This document shows, piece by piece, positions 1 to 9,471 of a stretch of 42,979 nt of DNA; positions within the stretch are counted from its first letter, which is position 1; each line of letters begins with the position of its first letter. The stretch covers positions 1 to 42,979 of the forward strand of contig JAAAUF010000231.1 of the NCBI GenBank assembly GCA_015499985.1, given 5' to 3'. Origin of the DNA: Haplosporangium gracile. Taxonomy: Eukaryota; Mortierellomycota; Mortierellomycetes; Mortierellales; Mortierellaceae. The notes under the pieces are model-generated. The model was not told the DNA's origin. It ran no database searches and worked only from the letters and a program-made list of their open reading frames with translations. The position numbers and the translations under genes are program-made.

Positions 1-225
1 AACAATCTCAACAGCTAAACCAACAAAAAAAAAAAAAGGACCTGAGCACTTGTGCTTGCTCTTTTTGGGCTAAGCGAGCGAAAAAAAATATTCACGCTCG
101 ATTACAACGATGCATGCACACATGCACTAGAAGCACGAGCATTATGACCCTTCTTTTGCCTTGATATGATCGACTAAACTTCTTTCTTTTGTTCGCTTTA
201 CTGTTTCTTCGTGGAATAACAACAG

Positions 226-841
226 GGTTTGGTCATTGGCGGAGCCTTCTCGAAGGTGCTCAACTCCTTCGTCGATGATATCTTGACCCCTCCCCTGGGT
301 CTTGTCATTGCTGGTAGGTGCCTGAAAATGTTAGCATGAGGGTTTCACTTTTTAATAAACGATGCTTGTAATGGAAGCTAACAGGGTGTATTATGTATTA
401 TTATTGCCACCAATAGGCTCTAACTTGGACAACTGGTTCATTGTCATTAAGGATGTTGAGCCCTCTAAGAAGCCTTACCACACCCCTGAGGAGGCCCAGG
501 CTGCCGGTGCTGTTACCGAGAACGTTGGTCGATTCCTCATGACGGCCATCAACTTCTTCCTCGTTGCCATTACCCTCTTCTTGATTATCTTTACCGCCAC
601 CAGGTTCCGCAACTGGCGCCTGAGCCGCAGACAGAAGAAGATCAGTAACGGAGAGGTTGATGCGACCAAGCCCGACGATGCCGATGCCTCTGGAGTGACC
701 AAGACTTGCCAATGGTGCAATGCCAACGTCCCTGTCGCTGCTGTCAAGTGCATGTATTGCGCCAGTTTCTTACACGAGAAGGTCCCCGCTGAACTGCTGA
801 ACAAGTCTGCCCAGCCTGCCTTGATCGAGTTGGATGGTTAA
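226..841 (+). CDS. MscL-type large-conductance mechanosensitive channel, C-terminal part (5' partial)
   Basis: Two exons are visible, 226-313 and 417-841. The intron 314-416 is GT-AG, and the phase joins GCT G|GC to give IAGSNLDNW. The visible 170 residues begin inside transmembrane helix 1 with the MscL signature [18 protein letters not shown] and continue with ILTPPLG. A periplasm-type loop (NWFIVIK) follows, then a second hydrophobic helix ([20 protein letters not shown]). The tail carries CxxC-x10-CxxC (CQWC...CMYC), a zinc-ribbon-like end known from a subset of bacterial MscL proteins. MscL forms a homopentameric pore that opens under membrane tension to release osmolytes. The first coding exon (N-terminal amphipathic helix) must lie upstream, because 1-225 is not coding and ends in an AG acceptor at 224-225. 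I infer an organelle or plasma-membrane location but the sequence does not show which. The family call is strong; the gene is cut by the window edge. Confidence 0.87.
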
Positions 842-1120
842 AAGAGGGTAGACTGTAGAAGATATACCGCCCCATCGCCCCATGTACATATGAGAGTAAC
901 ATTATATCCGGAGGTAGAAGTGCCAGAAAGAGATGATGGACCAGAGTGTGTCCTTCCGGTACTTTTTTTTTGAACAAAAATAAAAAATTACGCGCGTTTC
1001 ACCAGAGGCAATTGGACACAGATCCTTTGATTTTATTTTTCAGCAGCGTTGTTTCTTTCCTGACTTTCAGCTCTCTTTTCCTTTCTCCAACCACAACATC
1101 AGACTCACTCAAGGACCAGC

Positions 1121-2162
1121 ATGGAGTTCCCAAAAATCAATGTCTCGTCCAAGGCCGACATCCAATACATCACACAGATCTGGCGCAAGGCTCTCTACGA
1201 CAAGCTGGAACAAACGCAGACCGCCGAGGAGGCTGACCCACGGATCATGCAAGAAGTCAACTCTCTTCTCGATCAGGTACTACAACAACCAACATCAACT
1301 GCTGCCAGTGAAAAAAAAACAACAAAACAAACCAGGCGCGTCATGGAGACATAGGAAACAATTGCAAGGCTAACTAAACTTGCTCGTGTGGTTGTGTGGA
1401 ATTAGTGGCTCGAGAACATGGTCAAGATGGCAAGTGCCGGTGTTGACATCAACGGAATCCCCTACGACGACGCCATCCTGAACGAAGGTAACCAGCCTCA
1501 ACCCTCTTGGCTTTCTCCCTTTGCATGCTCTGCTTAAGTAAGAAAAATGGAAAGAGTTGCAACCGAAGACCAAGCAAGACATACTGATAGCAACATATCT
1601 AACTACCAACTTAGACGTGGAACCATTGGACGAGTCATTGGGACGACGCCTGCAGCATCAACAATTGCTGGTCGAGGATCTGACATTGCAGGTCGCAGAG
1701 CGGAGGAAACGTGTGCCAGAGCAGGTCAAGATGCTGCTTGATGATGCTATTCGTAGACAGTCTGCTCTGGCCGACAGGGTTGAATTTGAGCCAGATGAGG
1801 ATGAGAATATGGAGGACAATGTTACCAACCAAGGTAAGACATGTAAGAGGAAAGTACCGGCGCGTACAGGGTGATCATTGGGAAGACAGGAGCGAATCGT
1901 GACTAATGCCTTTAAAATATCATTGTGAATGATGTAGCTATATTGGAGCGCCAGGATCTTGTTGCTCAAGAATATGCGTCCAGCATGGCTCTTCTGAGTG
2001 GACTTCGAAAGGTGCGTTTTTCTGCTTGTTTCTGGGAAGTAATTGCCTGTCATTGAATCACCACCATACTGATGTGTTTCTTGATTTACAAATTAGACCG
2101 TATCGTCAAACATTACGCGGGTGGAGAGCGCACAGGCAGTCGTCGACGAACTCTTGCCTTAA
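1121..2162 (+). CDS. NSL1: Kinetochore protein Mis14/Nsl1 (MIND complex subunit)
   Basis: There are five exons: 1121-1276, 1406-1487, 1615-1833, 1938-2011 and 2097-2162. All junctions are GT-AG and phase-consistent, giving 198 residues. The N-terminus (PKINVSSKADIQYITQIWRK) resembles the start of Mis14/Nsl1 proteins, where a short beta segment is followed by a 'ADxxYI...W/RKAxxxKL' helix. The middle segment DVEPLDESLGRRLQ, followed by LVEDLTLQVAERRKRVPEQV, is the coiled-coil core. The chain ends VVDELLP after the segment that corresponds to the C-terminal helix. The family protein works with Mtw1/Mis12, Dsn1 and Nnf1 to join the inner kinetochore to Ndc80. The ATG at 1121 is the first in a CT-rich leader. 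The next gene is convergent. The call rests on motif memory and overall architecture; an alignment would settle it. Confidence 0.72.
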
Positions 2163-2518
2163 AGACTCTCCTGACGACTATTGCCAGTCAGACATAGGGA
2201 CCAAGTGCTCCAACACACGTATTTCTTCCCGCCCTATTGTAAAATATTAGCTCCTTGTATCATCACAAAAAAATTGCTTCGTTATGCTATGTGTGGGCGT
2301 GCGAGATCCGTTTTTTTGTGGTTTATTTGGCTAATGTACACGGCGTGTGATTTGGTGCTTTGGGTGACTGAGAGAGGCGTACGAAGTAAGCCGCACGTTG
2401 AGCATAGTCTCTCTCTCTCCCCCTGTCAGTCAGCCAGTATCAGCACATTTGATCCATGCGCCTTTTCAATGTCGGTTTTCCTGAAGACTGCATGCGTATA
2501 CACTCCTGTCCCCATGCT
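2163..2518. other. Convergent intergenic region (3' ends of NSL1 and SF3B6)
   Basis: This stretch of 356 bases lies between two stop codons facing each other, so it must hold both 3' UTRs and terminators. A short CT run (about 2408-2425) is the only structure. ORFs here have no coding character. Confidence 0.6.
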
Positions 2519-3320
2519 TTAGTCGTCATCCGAAATACCATAACGACTAGTAGGAGATGAAACAAAATATGAAATGTCGTTAGTACAAATGTGCTTCACC
2601 TGAATCCTGATCAATGGTACCACATATTTAACAAATAAAACAGTCGAGCGGAAGGACTTACGTCTTCAATTCCTTCAGCTCCTCCTCCTTCTTGGCCAAG
2701 TTCATCTTCTTGGTGACCTTGTTGGGTTGGTAATAGAGGACGATCAAATAGCGACCCATGATGTTAAATCCTTGGAGGTGCTCGTATGCGGTTTTGGCGT
2801 CAAAGATGTCCTCGTAGATGACAAATGCTGTTCCCTTGGTGTCGTTGGCGTTCCCCACACGAATTTGGCGGATTGCTCCATATTTCCCGAAAATGTCGTA
2901 CATCTCCTCCGGCGTGATCTTGAACGGCAGGTTGCTAATAAGTGTGAGGTGGAGGAGAGAGAGCGGGTTAGTGCGTTTGTTTTAGTGTATACTATATAGT
3001 GGAAGACGTTGGGGAGGGGGGAGGGGGGAGGGGGGCGCGTTCAACACTAATCCGCAAGCATTTGTTGGATACTTGATTGACGTGTGATTGTTTTGCAGGT
3101 TGAGTTACTTACCGGACGAACAAAGCCCTATTGACCTCTGGTGGCAGGCGAGCCTATAAAGTTTAAAATGCAAACACATTGATGCATTAGTTTTCAATAT
3201 TCACAAAATTGTTTGTCTTTGAGAAGGCAGCAGCAAGAGAAGTTGGCTTTGGTCGCATGCAAGGCTGAGGCTAATTCCTTTGACTGAGGTTCATACGTTT
3301 GTGCGGTTGTTTGCATTCAT
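2519..3320 (-). CDS. SF3B6: Splicing factor 3B subunit 6 (SF3b14/p14), branch-site RRM protein
   Basis: There are four exons (minus order): 3320-3297, 3153-3113, 2934-2662 and 2546-2519, giving 121 residues (human 125). The start [15 protein letters not shown] is followed by the single RRM. RNP2 is LFVRNL (from residue 19) and RNP1 is [27 protein letters not shown] and YEDIFDAK are near-identical to the human protein. The protein sits in the SF3b complex of U2 snRNP and contacts the branch-point adenosine. The stop TAA read directly after KELKT is part of the donor GTAAGT. Using phase 2, the last exon supplies RYGISDDD, which matches the conserved RYGI ending of the family. The residue aligned to human Tyr22 is Phe20. 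The start codon sits in an exon of only 24 nt, supported by its GTATGA donor and the conserved ARLPPEVNR continuation. Confidence 0.93.
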
Positions 3321-3708
3321 TGCGGTGGTGTATTTATGTGTTGATGCGAAGTAGGTTCCCGAGAATTAGCGAATTTTCCTTGTTTCCTATTGAGGGTGTG
3401 CGCTGGATGCTAGTCAATAGGAGAGAGTGCGTTGAGGCTGAAAGTGGAGAGTGAAGAGGCGAGAGAGTGAAAGAAATGCAAAGGAGGCCAAGCAGCTTTG
3501 GTCTTCTTTTTGACTGGCATCATAATGAATGTGCTTCCAAAAAGGGAAAGGGCATAAACAATTTTAAGCCACTGATTTGATACTCCCTGGTTGTTCCCTT
3601 GTTCCCAATTCGACAAGGCAACCCTCCTTTCCTTTCTTTCGATAGCTTCTTCTTCATTCACTTTTCGAGGCTGGCATTCACCTCGTACACCATATAGACA
3701 AGGAAGTC
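3321..3708. promoter_or_regulatory. Divergent promoter between SF3B6 (-) and the S9A peptidase (+)
   Basis: This stretch of 388 bases lies between two start codons pointing away from each other, so both core promoters should lie here. CT-rich runs (about 3590-3660) precede the plus-strand ATG. I see no convincing TATA box. Confidence 0.5.
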
Positions 3709-6700
3709 ATGTCGATACCGAGGACACTGTCACCAGTCCTCGCCAGGATACACTGTCGCCATCCTTCAAATAATCACAACTATACACAAATATGGGCGCA
3801 CAGGTCCACAACTTCTGTACCTGTCGGGAGAACAACGGTAGCAGGCAATATAGGCAACCCTCGCAGGACCCTGACCTCGAGTCTACGACGTGTCGCTCAT
3901 GCATCCTCTACTTCATCACAGTGCCGCTTTCAGGGTCAACAGCGACGTGAACTCAGTTTCCTGGGTACCCTTCGCGCCGTATTCCAACAGTAAGAAAGAG
4001 GAGAAGCCATTGAATTTTCTTTCATTTTTTTGCGGATCAATTTTAATCGGCGTTTGATCAGTGCCTGAGGACAACTTGTCTCGGATCAACTCATTTTGGA
4101 TTGTACATTGAATTTTTTTTCTTGTTTCAGACCGACACCCCCAAAGGCGCCCAAGAAGATACCCAAAGAGACCCGCGTTCTCGGCAGGCTCCGCGTGGAT
4201 GAGTACGAATGGATGGCCAACAAGGACGATCCAGTACGTGAACTTGCGATCTGTACTTTCCAACTGTCGATAGATACATGGTATGTTCACAAAAAGCTTA
4301 CCTTACACCTTTATTTTTTTCTACATAATAGGCACTTCGGGATTACATTCACGCAGAAAACACGTAAGAGGCGCATTAACACCAGCACTTTCGCAGGACA
4401 CAGTCGACTACGCGGGCATATTTCAGCAATATTTGGCGATTTTACTGACTGGCAGGATGTGCATTGACTATTGGCAACGCATTTAGATACGCGCACGAGT
4501 ACTTTGCTTCGGAGACAGCGGCGATCCACCTTTTGAACAGAGTAACGTACCCTTGGATCTTGCTGCGATATGTCAACTTTGGGCCTTTTAAGCACGCTGG
4601 CAGGGTACCATTCAGGCATGCCTAACCCATATTTTTAACTTTTTCTCTAATAGGAGATGAAGCAGGTTCTCAGGACAAAGAGGGTTTCGGCACCGTTGAC
4701 GACAACTGTTCGTGGATACGAGTATTATACCAAGACGAGTCGATATGGCATGGTCTACTGCAGGAGGAGGAAATCAGCTTCAGCCATGGTCAAAGAGGTA
4801 AGCATATATTCATGGACGTCTTTGCTTTAGAGCGCAGGGAGGGCTGGACATATGCAGCAGTATTTTTAATCATCCCAACGGTCTTGCTGTTGCTCAATAG
4901 GAAATATTACTGGATTCGGCATACCTTCCGGAGAACTGCAACATCAAGAAGGTATTGTTGTCAACAGGACATCACATTTTCTCGTTCCTGACACTGGAGG
5001 AAGGCGAGGAGTTGGGCTCGCTTCATTTCAAAGATCTTAATCGAGCAGAGCCATTCGAAGAAGTCCTAGAGGATGTATTCAACTTTGTGTGGGGCAACGA
5101 CAACAAGACGGTTTACTATACCAAATCGACAGATGTCCTGCGGCCGTACCAAGTCTGGGCACATCAGGTTGGGACCTCTCAGGAGGATGATATCTTGGTG
5201 TTTCAGGAGGACGACGATAGTATCTTTGTCGATGTTGGATCAACCAAGGACCAAAAGTTTGTCACCATCAACGGAAACTCGTTGTCGTCTTCAGAGGTCC
5301 GCATCTTGGACGCCAGTCATGATTTTTCAAAAAACGCTTTACCCGCGATGACTGTGATCGCCCCACGGGAAGAAGGTGTTGAGTACTATGTTGATCACCA
5401 CGACGTAAGTACTTTCTTTCAGTCATCATGGCGGTCAACACTGGGCTTGTACTTAAGATTTTGGCTATTTTTGGGCTAACCTGTTCTAAATACTTTCATT
5501 GACTGGATATAGGACCATTTTTATATTTTGACGAACGCCAACCCGAAAAAGAACTTCCGCGTCATGCGCGTCAACCGTAACAACTCCAACCGTGATTCCT
5601 GGGTCGAGCTCATGGAGGCCAAGGATGGCGAAAAGATCGAGGACGTTGACATCTTTAAGGTACAGCGGGGACTCCTGCCATTCATTTTAGCTTCGTGCGG
5701 AGGTTGCTCGAGACAGGAAAACTTAATCACTAACGACATTGCATGTGTCTTTGCTCATTGAAATTAGAACTTCATGGTCATTTACGCCAAGCGGGATGCG
5801 CTGCCTGTGGTCTCTTGCTACCACTTCGAGACTGGCGCTGTTCATGAAGTCCCCTTGCCAGAGCAGTTTTGCACCATTGGCGCTGGCGTCAACCTTGTAA
5901 ATGATCCTCATTTGATATAAACGCTAGGTATGAATTGGACAGCGAAAGAGTTTTTTTGAACAACCGTAATCAACGAAGACACATATGACTTATTACTTTG
6001 TAGGAATACGAGACGGACTCGTTCCAGTTCACTCTCAATTCGCCCTATGCGCATGAGGCAACGTACGAGTACGACATGGCGTCCCGCGTGATGACCGCCC
6101 TGCGCGTCCACCCCATCCATCGTAAGTCGCCTTTCTGTGAGATTTTTTTCAAGAGAGATTTGTTATCAATATCTGATCAGTCATATTGACTTTTTGTAAA
6201 ATTTACTGGCACTTTTTTTTTTAGGATTGGATCGGTCAAAGTACACATGCACGAGGATCAATGTGGACGCCGAGGACGGTAAGGCCAAGATCCCGGTGAC
6301 ACTCCTGCACAGAAAAAGTATGCAACTCAACGGACGCAACCCGACCCTGATGCGATCTTATGGAGCCTACGGTGTGCCCACGGATATCGACTTTCGTGTT
6401 GAACACTTCCCACTATTGGAGCGTGGGTGGATCATTGCGTTGGCGCATGTCCGTGGCGGATCTGAACTGGGAACCCTCTGGTACCATCAAGGCAAACTTC
6501 TGCAGAAGCGCAATACTTTCACGGATTTCATTAATGTTGCGGAGCACCTGATCGAAGCTGGGTATACTAACCCCCGGAGACTTACGGCTAGCGGCGTTTC
6601 TGCCGGCGGCTTGCTCATGGGTAAGTTGTTCTATGTACGGGTTTTTTGTTGTTGGCGGTGAGGACGATCTACAAGTGATATTTGCTGATCGAAAAAAATG

Positions 6701-7427
6701 TTTGAATTTCTTGATTTGGACTTTAATCACTCACCCTCCTTTGTTTTTTGTTGTCTTTGACTTTTTATTTTCAGGCGCAGTATGTAATATGCGTCCAGAC
6801 TTGTTCAGGGCAATGATCATGTCGGTGCCTTTTTTGGATCCAATGACGACAATGCTGGATCCCGAGATCCCATTAACAAAAGTCGAGTACCTGGAATGGG
6901 GCAACCCAGCCGAGTCTGAAGAGATGTACGACTACATGGCCAGCTATGCGCCCTACGATACCATCCCCGACTACTTTTTCAACAGCAACAACAACAAGAA
7001 CAAGGCCCTGAGTGATGGCGTCGATAAAAAGGATGCCACGCAGTTGACGACAACAGGGTTTCCAAAGCCGCCATTGAGCTCGCGTCGGCCGGCGCTGATG
7101 ATCAACTGTGGCGAGCGCGACCAAAGAGTCGACTATTCCCAATCGACGAAATTTGTGGCGCGTCTGCGATCGAGATTGGCGCCTTGGTATGGCGTCGAGG
7201 GGAAGGAGGCCTGTGTGCTGATGATTGATGAGAACCGAGGGCATTTCGGAAATGGTACCCAGGAGGATCGGGTCAAGAATTGGGCGAGAGAGGTTGTCTT
7301 TTTGTTGGGTAATGTTCAGATGGAGGGTAGTGGGCTCATCGTGGGTGAGATTAATCAGGAGCAGATGGGAGTAAGAGGAGTGAAGGGAGGAGAAAATGAA
7401 AGGGGGATGGGCGAACCTAAATTATGA
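3709..7427 (+). CDS. Oligopeptidase B-like serine peptidase (family S9A), probably mitochondrial
   Basis: There are eleven exons: 3709-3989, 4131-4233, 4332-4363, 4487-4541, 4654-4797, 4901-5404, 5513-5659, 5768-5896, 6004-6121, 6225-6620 and 6775-7427. All are GT-AG and phase-consistent (853 residues). The order is a leader (1-94), an N-terminal cap and seven-bladed beta-propeller (ETRVLGRLRVDEYEWM; ALRDYIHAENTYAHEYF), then an alpha/beta hydrolase domain. The hydrolase contains RSYGAYGVPTDIDF, the nucleophile motif GVSAGG (Ser630), Asp752 in GERDQRVDY and His793 in NRGHFG, a complete catalytic triad. Family members cleave short peptides after basic residues. Residues 1-80 have many Arg and no Asp or Glu, like a mitochondrial presequence. 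Bacterial enzymes lack this and are about 700 residues. The extra C-terminal tail (GVRGVKGGENERG...) is low complexity. Substrate preference is inferred from the family only. Confidence 0.92.
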
Positions 7428-8115
7428 TCACAGAGAAAAAACCGTAGACACACTTTTTTTTTCATTTGCACTAGTAAAAATATGCATTTGTATAGTGCTC
7501 AATTTCGCTCGTGTTCGCGCGAACATTGAGCCTTGTACTGTTCACAACTATGCATGATTTTTAGCATTGAGTATGTGTGCTTGGTTTTTTTTTTTTTTGG
7601 TTATAATTGGGTATTTGAGTATTTGAGTATTTGAGTATTTTTGAAAAATGTGAACGCTAAAGCGAGAGATTGACGAGATGCGTGTTTGAAGATCTACCTT
7701 GTCAATCTCGCGTCTTGCTACAAAAAAAAACAGGGATAGGGTGGGAAGTGCGGAAGTATTTAGGAATCAAAGGAAGGAGGAAAATGCAATGGATAAGATG
7801 TTTTTTTTGCTGGACGTTGAAATGAAAAAAAAAAAAAAAAGATCGACGAAAAAATTGATCGCCGTTCACACACAATGGTACGCCTTTCCTCACTTTCATC
7901 AAAAGCCGAATGAAGTTCAACAAAAGGTCAATCCCCTCCCAGGTACTAAACCCCCTAACCTGATATTGTTTTGATCTTGCCATCCAGCACTGTGCCTGCG
8001 CAATAAGAGAGAGAGAGAGAGAGCTTTAGGATTTGTATTCTTGAGGTTTTATTAATTCATGAGGAAAGAATCTGGATATTATTATTTGGAAAGGATTGCT
8101 GTAACCCTTTCTATC
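7428..8115. other. Convergent intergenic region with simple repeats
   Basis: This stretch of 688 bases lies between the peptidase stop and the Kazal-gene stop, and both 3' UTRs lie here. It contains T and A homopolymers (about 7585-7598, 7826-7840), three tandem copies of the octamer GTATTTGA (7611-7637) and a GA run (8007-8023). ORFs on both strands around 7700-7980 are low-complexity chance frames. Confidence 0.6.
7611..7637 (+). repeat. Octamer tandem repeat (GTATTTGA)x3
   Basis: Three perfect copies of GTATTTGA are followed by a partial one. This is a local minisatellite in the 3' intergenic region, with no visible function. Confidence 0.85.
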
Positions 8116-9180
8116 TTAGTCAAGGTCACCAATGCAGGTCTTATCAGAGAACTTGATCCAACCCTCGGCGGGGAACTGGCACATGGCGACGGACAAGCGG
8201 CAAGAGTTGGCAAAGGTGGCCTGCTTGCCAGTCTTGTCCTGACCGCAGACGGGCTGAATGACATCGGGGCACTTATTGGGGCAGGTCTTTGCCAAGATAT
8301 CACGCTTGGTCAAGTCACCGGGGCAAGTTTTGCGCTCGATAATGGTCCACTGATCGGCGGGGTACTCGCAGTTGGCGACGGCCATGCGGCAAGAGTTGAC
8401 GAATGTCTTTTGTGTGCCGACCTGGTTCTGGGCGCAGACGGGCGAGATGACCGAGGGACAATCCTGGGAGCATTCACGTTCGGGAATGGGCTGGTCCCAG
8501 ATGGCGCGCTTCTTCTTGTTCAAGTCACCGAGGCAGTATCCATCTGAGATCTTGGTCCAGCCCTTGGTGGGATACTGGCACTGGGCGGTGGACAGAGTGC
8601 AAGAGTTGACAAAGGTACGCTGGACACCGACGTTGTTCTGGGCACAGACACGCTCAATGACCGAGGGGCAGGTCTTGGCGCACCCGGGAACGGGCAAAGG
8701 GCCCTCAAAAATACCACGCTTGCTCAAGTCACCGGGGCAGTATCCCTTAGAGATCTGGGTCCACTTCTCATCGGGGTGCTGGCACTGAGCGACAGACAGA
8801 CGGCAGCTGTTGACAAAAGTGGTTTGGATACCAACGTTGTTCTGGGCGCAGACGCGGCTAATTACCGAGGGGCAAGTCTGAGAGCATCCGGGAACGGTGG
8901 CAGGGCGGTCAAAGATGCCACGCTTGACCATGTCGTCACCGGGGCAGGCCTTGTTCGAGATCTTTGTGTAGATATCGTCAGGGTTTCGGCAGTTGGACTT
9001 GGCAAGCTCGCACGAGTTGACCCAGGTGCGGGTGGCGCCGGCGGCGTTCTGGCCGCAGATGGGGGCAATCACCGCGGGGCACTTTCCACTACAGGGAAAG
9101 GTGATGGCGTCGACGGTAGACTTGGAGAGGACGGCCAAGGTTGAGGCGACAGTCAAGGTGATCAAAGTCGAGAGTTTCAT
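8116..9180 (-). CDS. Secreted penta-Kazal-like protease-inhibitor precursor with KR processing sites
   Basis: A single exon encodes 354 residues. A signal peptide (about 1-25, MKLSTLITLTVASTLAV...) is followed by five Kazal-like modules with 30 cysteines in identical spacing, C-x3-C-x7-C-x14-C-x6-C-x14-C. The first cysteines are at 30, 99, 167, 237 and 300. Each module reads CP-V(I)-VC-(A/G)Q-G-TFVNSC-L-A-C, the Kazal signature with a C3-C4 loop about four residues longer than usual. Every inter-module linker contains a dibasic site (KR at 86-87, 154-155 and 292-293; KKKR at 222-225), and the first three are followed by GIF/AIW. This suggests Kex2 cleavage into single inhibitors. Putative P1 residues (second after C2) are Ala, Ser, Ser, Ser and Asp. 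Longer upstream frames lack a signal peptide, so the ATG at 9180 is chosen. A TATA box lies about 105 nt upstream. The targets are unknown. Confidence 0.9.
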   Translation of the reverse strand: MKLSTLITLTVASTLAVLSKSTVDAITFPCSGKCPAVIAPICGQNAAGATRTWVNSCELAKSNCRNPDDIYTKISNKACPGDDMVKRGIFDRPATVPGCSQTCPSVISRVCAQNNVGIQTTFVNSCRLSVAQCQHPDEKWTQISKGYCPGDLSKRGIFEGPLPVPGCAKTCPSVIERVCAQNNVGVQRTFVNSCTLSTAQCQYPTKGWTKISDGYCLGDLNKKKRAIWDQPIPERECSQDCPSVISPVCAQNQVGTQKTFVNSCRMAVANCEYPADQWTIIERKTCPGDLTKRDILAKTCPNKCPDVIQPVCGQDKTGKQATFANSCRLSVAMCQFPAEGWIKFSDKTCIGDLD

Positions 9181-9283
9181 ATTTGATGGGAGGGGCGAGC
9201 GGTTGAAGGATGGGAGGAGAGTGGGTGCGGTAGGAACTTGAGGAACTGCTGGTGGGTTGAGGAGAAGAGGGATGCGCTCATTG

Positions 9284-9292
9284 CTATTTATA
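9284..9292 (-). promoter_or_regulatory. TATA box of the Kazal-precursor gene
   Basis: The minus strand reads TATAAATAG here, 104-112 nt upstream of the ATG. This is one of the few clear TATA boxes in the window, and it suits an inducible secreted protein more than a housekeeping gene. Confidence 0.65.
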
Positions 9293-9455
9293 CCCCAATT
9301 TTTTGGTACTTGAAGCTTGCCTTTGGCATTGTTATATTTTGTTAGCTTCCTCTTTGTTTCCCAATGCCAAGCATAATAAAACGAAAACAATAACACAATA
9401 AGAAAATAAGGGTAACGCAGCGGCGTGGCGCTCCTGTTTTTTTCTTCTTGTAAAT

Positions 9456-9471
9456 GGGGGGGGGGGGGGGG
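9456..9471 (+). repeat. Homopolymer G16
   Basis: There are sixteen consecutive G, followed by AAGGGGGAG. Such a tract is prone to slippage and sequencing error and may form a G-quadruplex with the next G5. Confidence 0.9.

Noticed and set aside
1..225. First exon of the MscL gene inside the window
   Set aside because: No frame in this stretch encodes the N-terminal MscL helix. An AG acceptor ends it, so it is intron or upstream sequence.
8059..8547. 162-codon plus-strand ORF (and others to 9144) opposite the Kazal gene
   Set aside because: Their internal repetition simply mirrors the Kazal modules on the other strand. The minus strand has the signal peptide and cysteine pattern.
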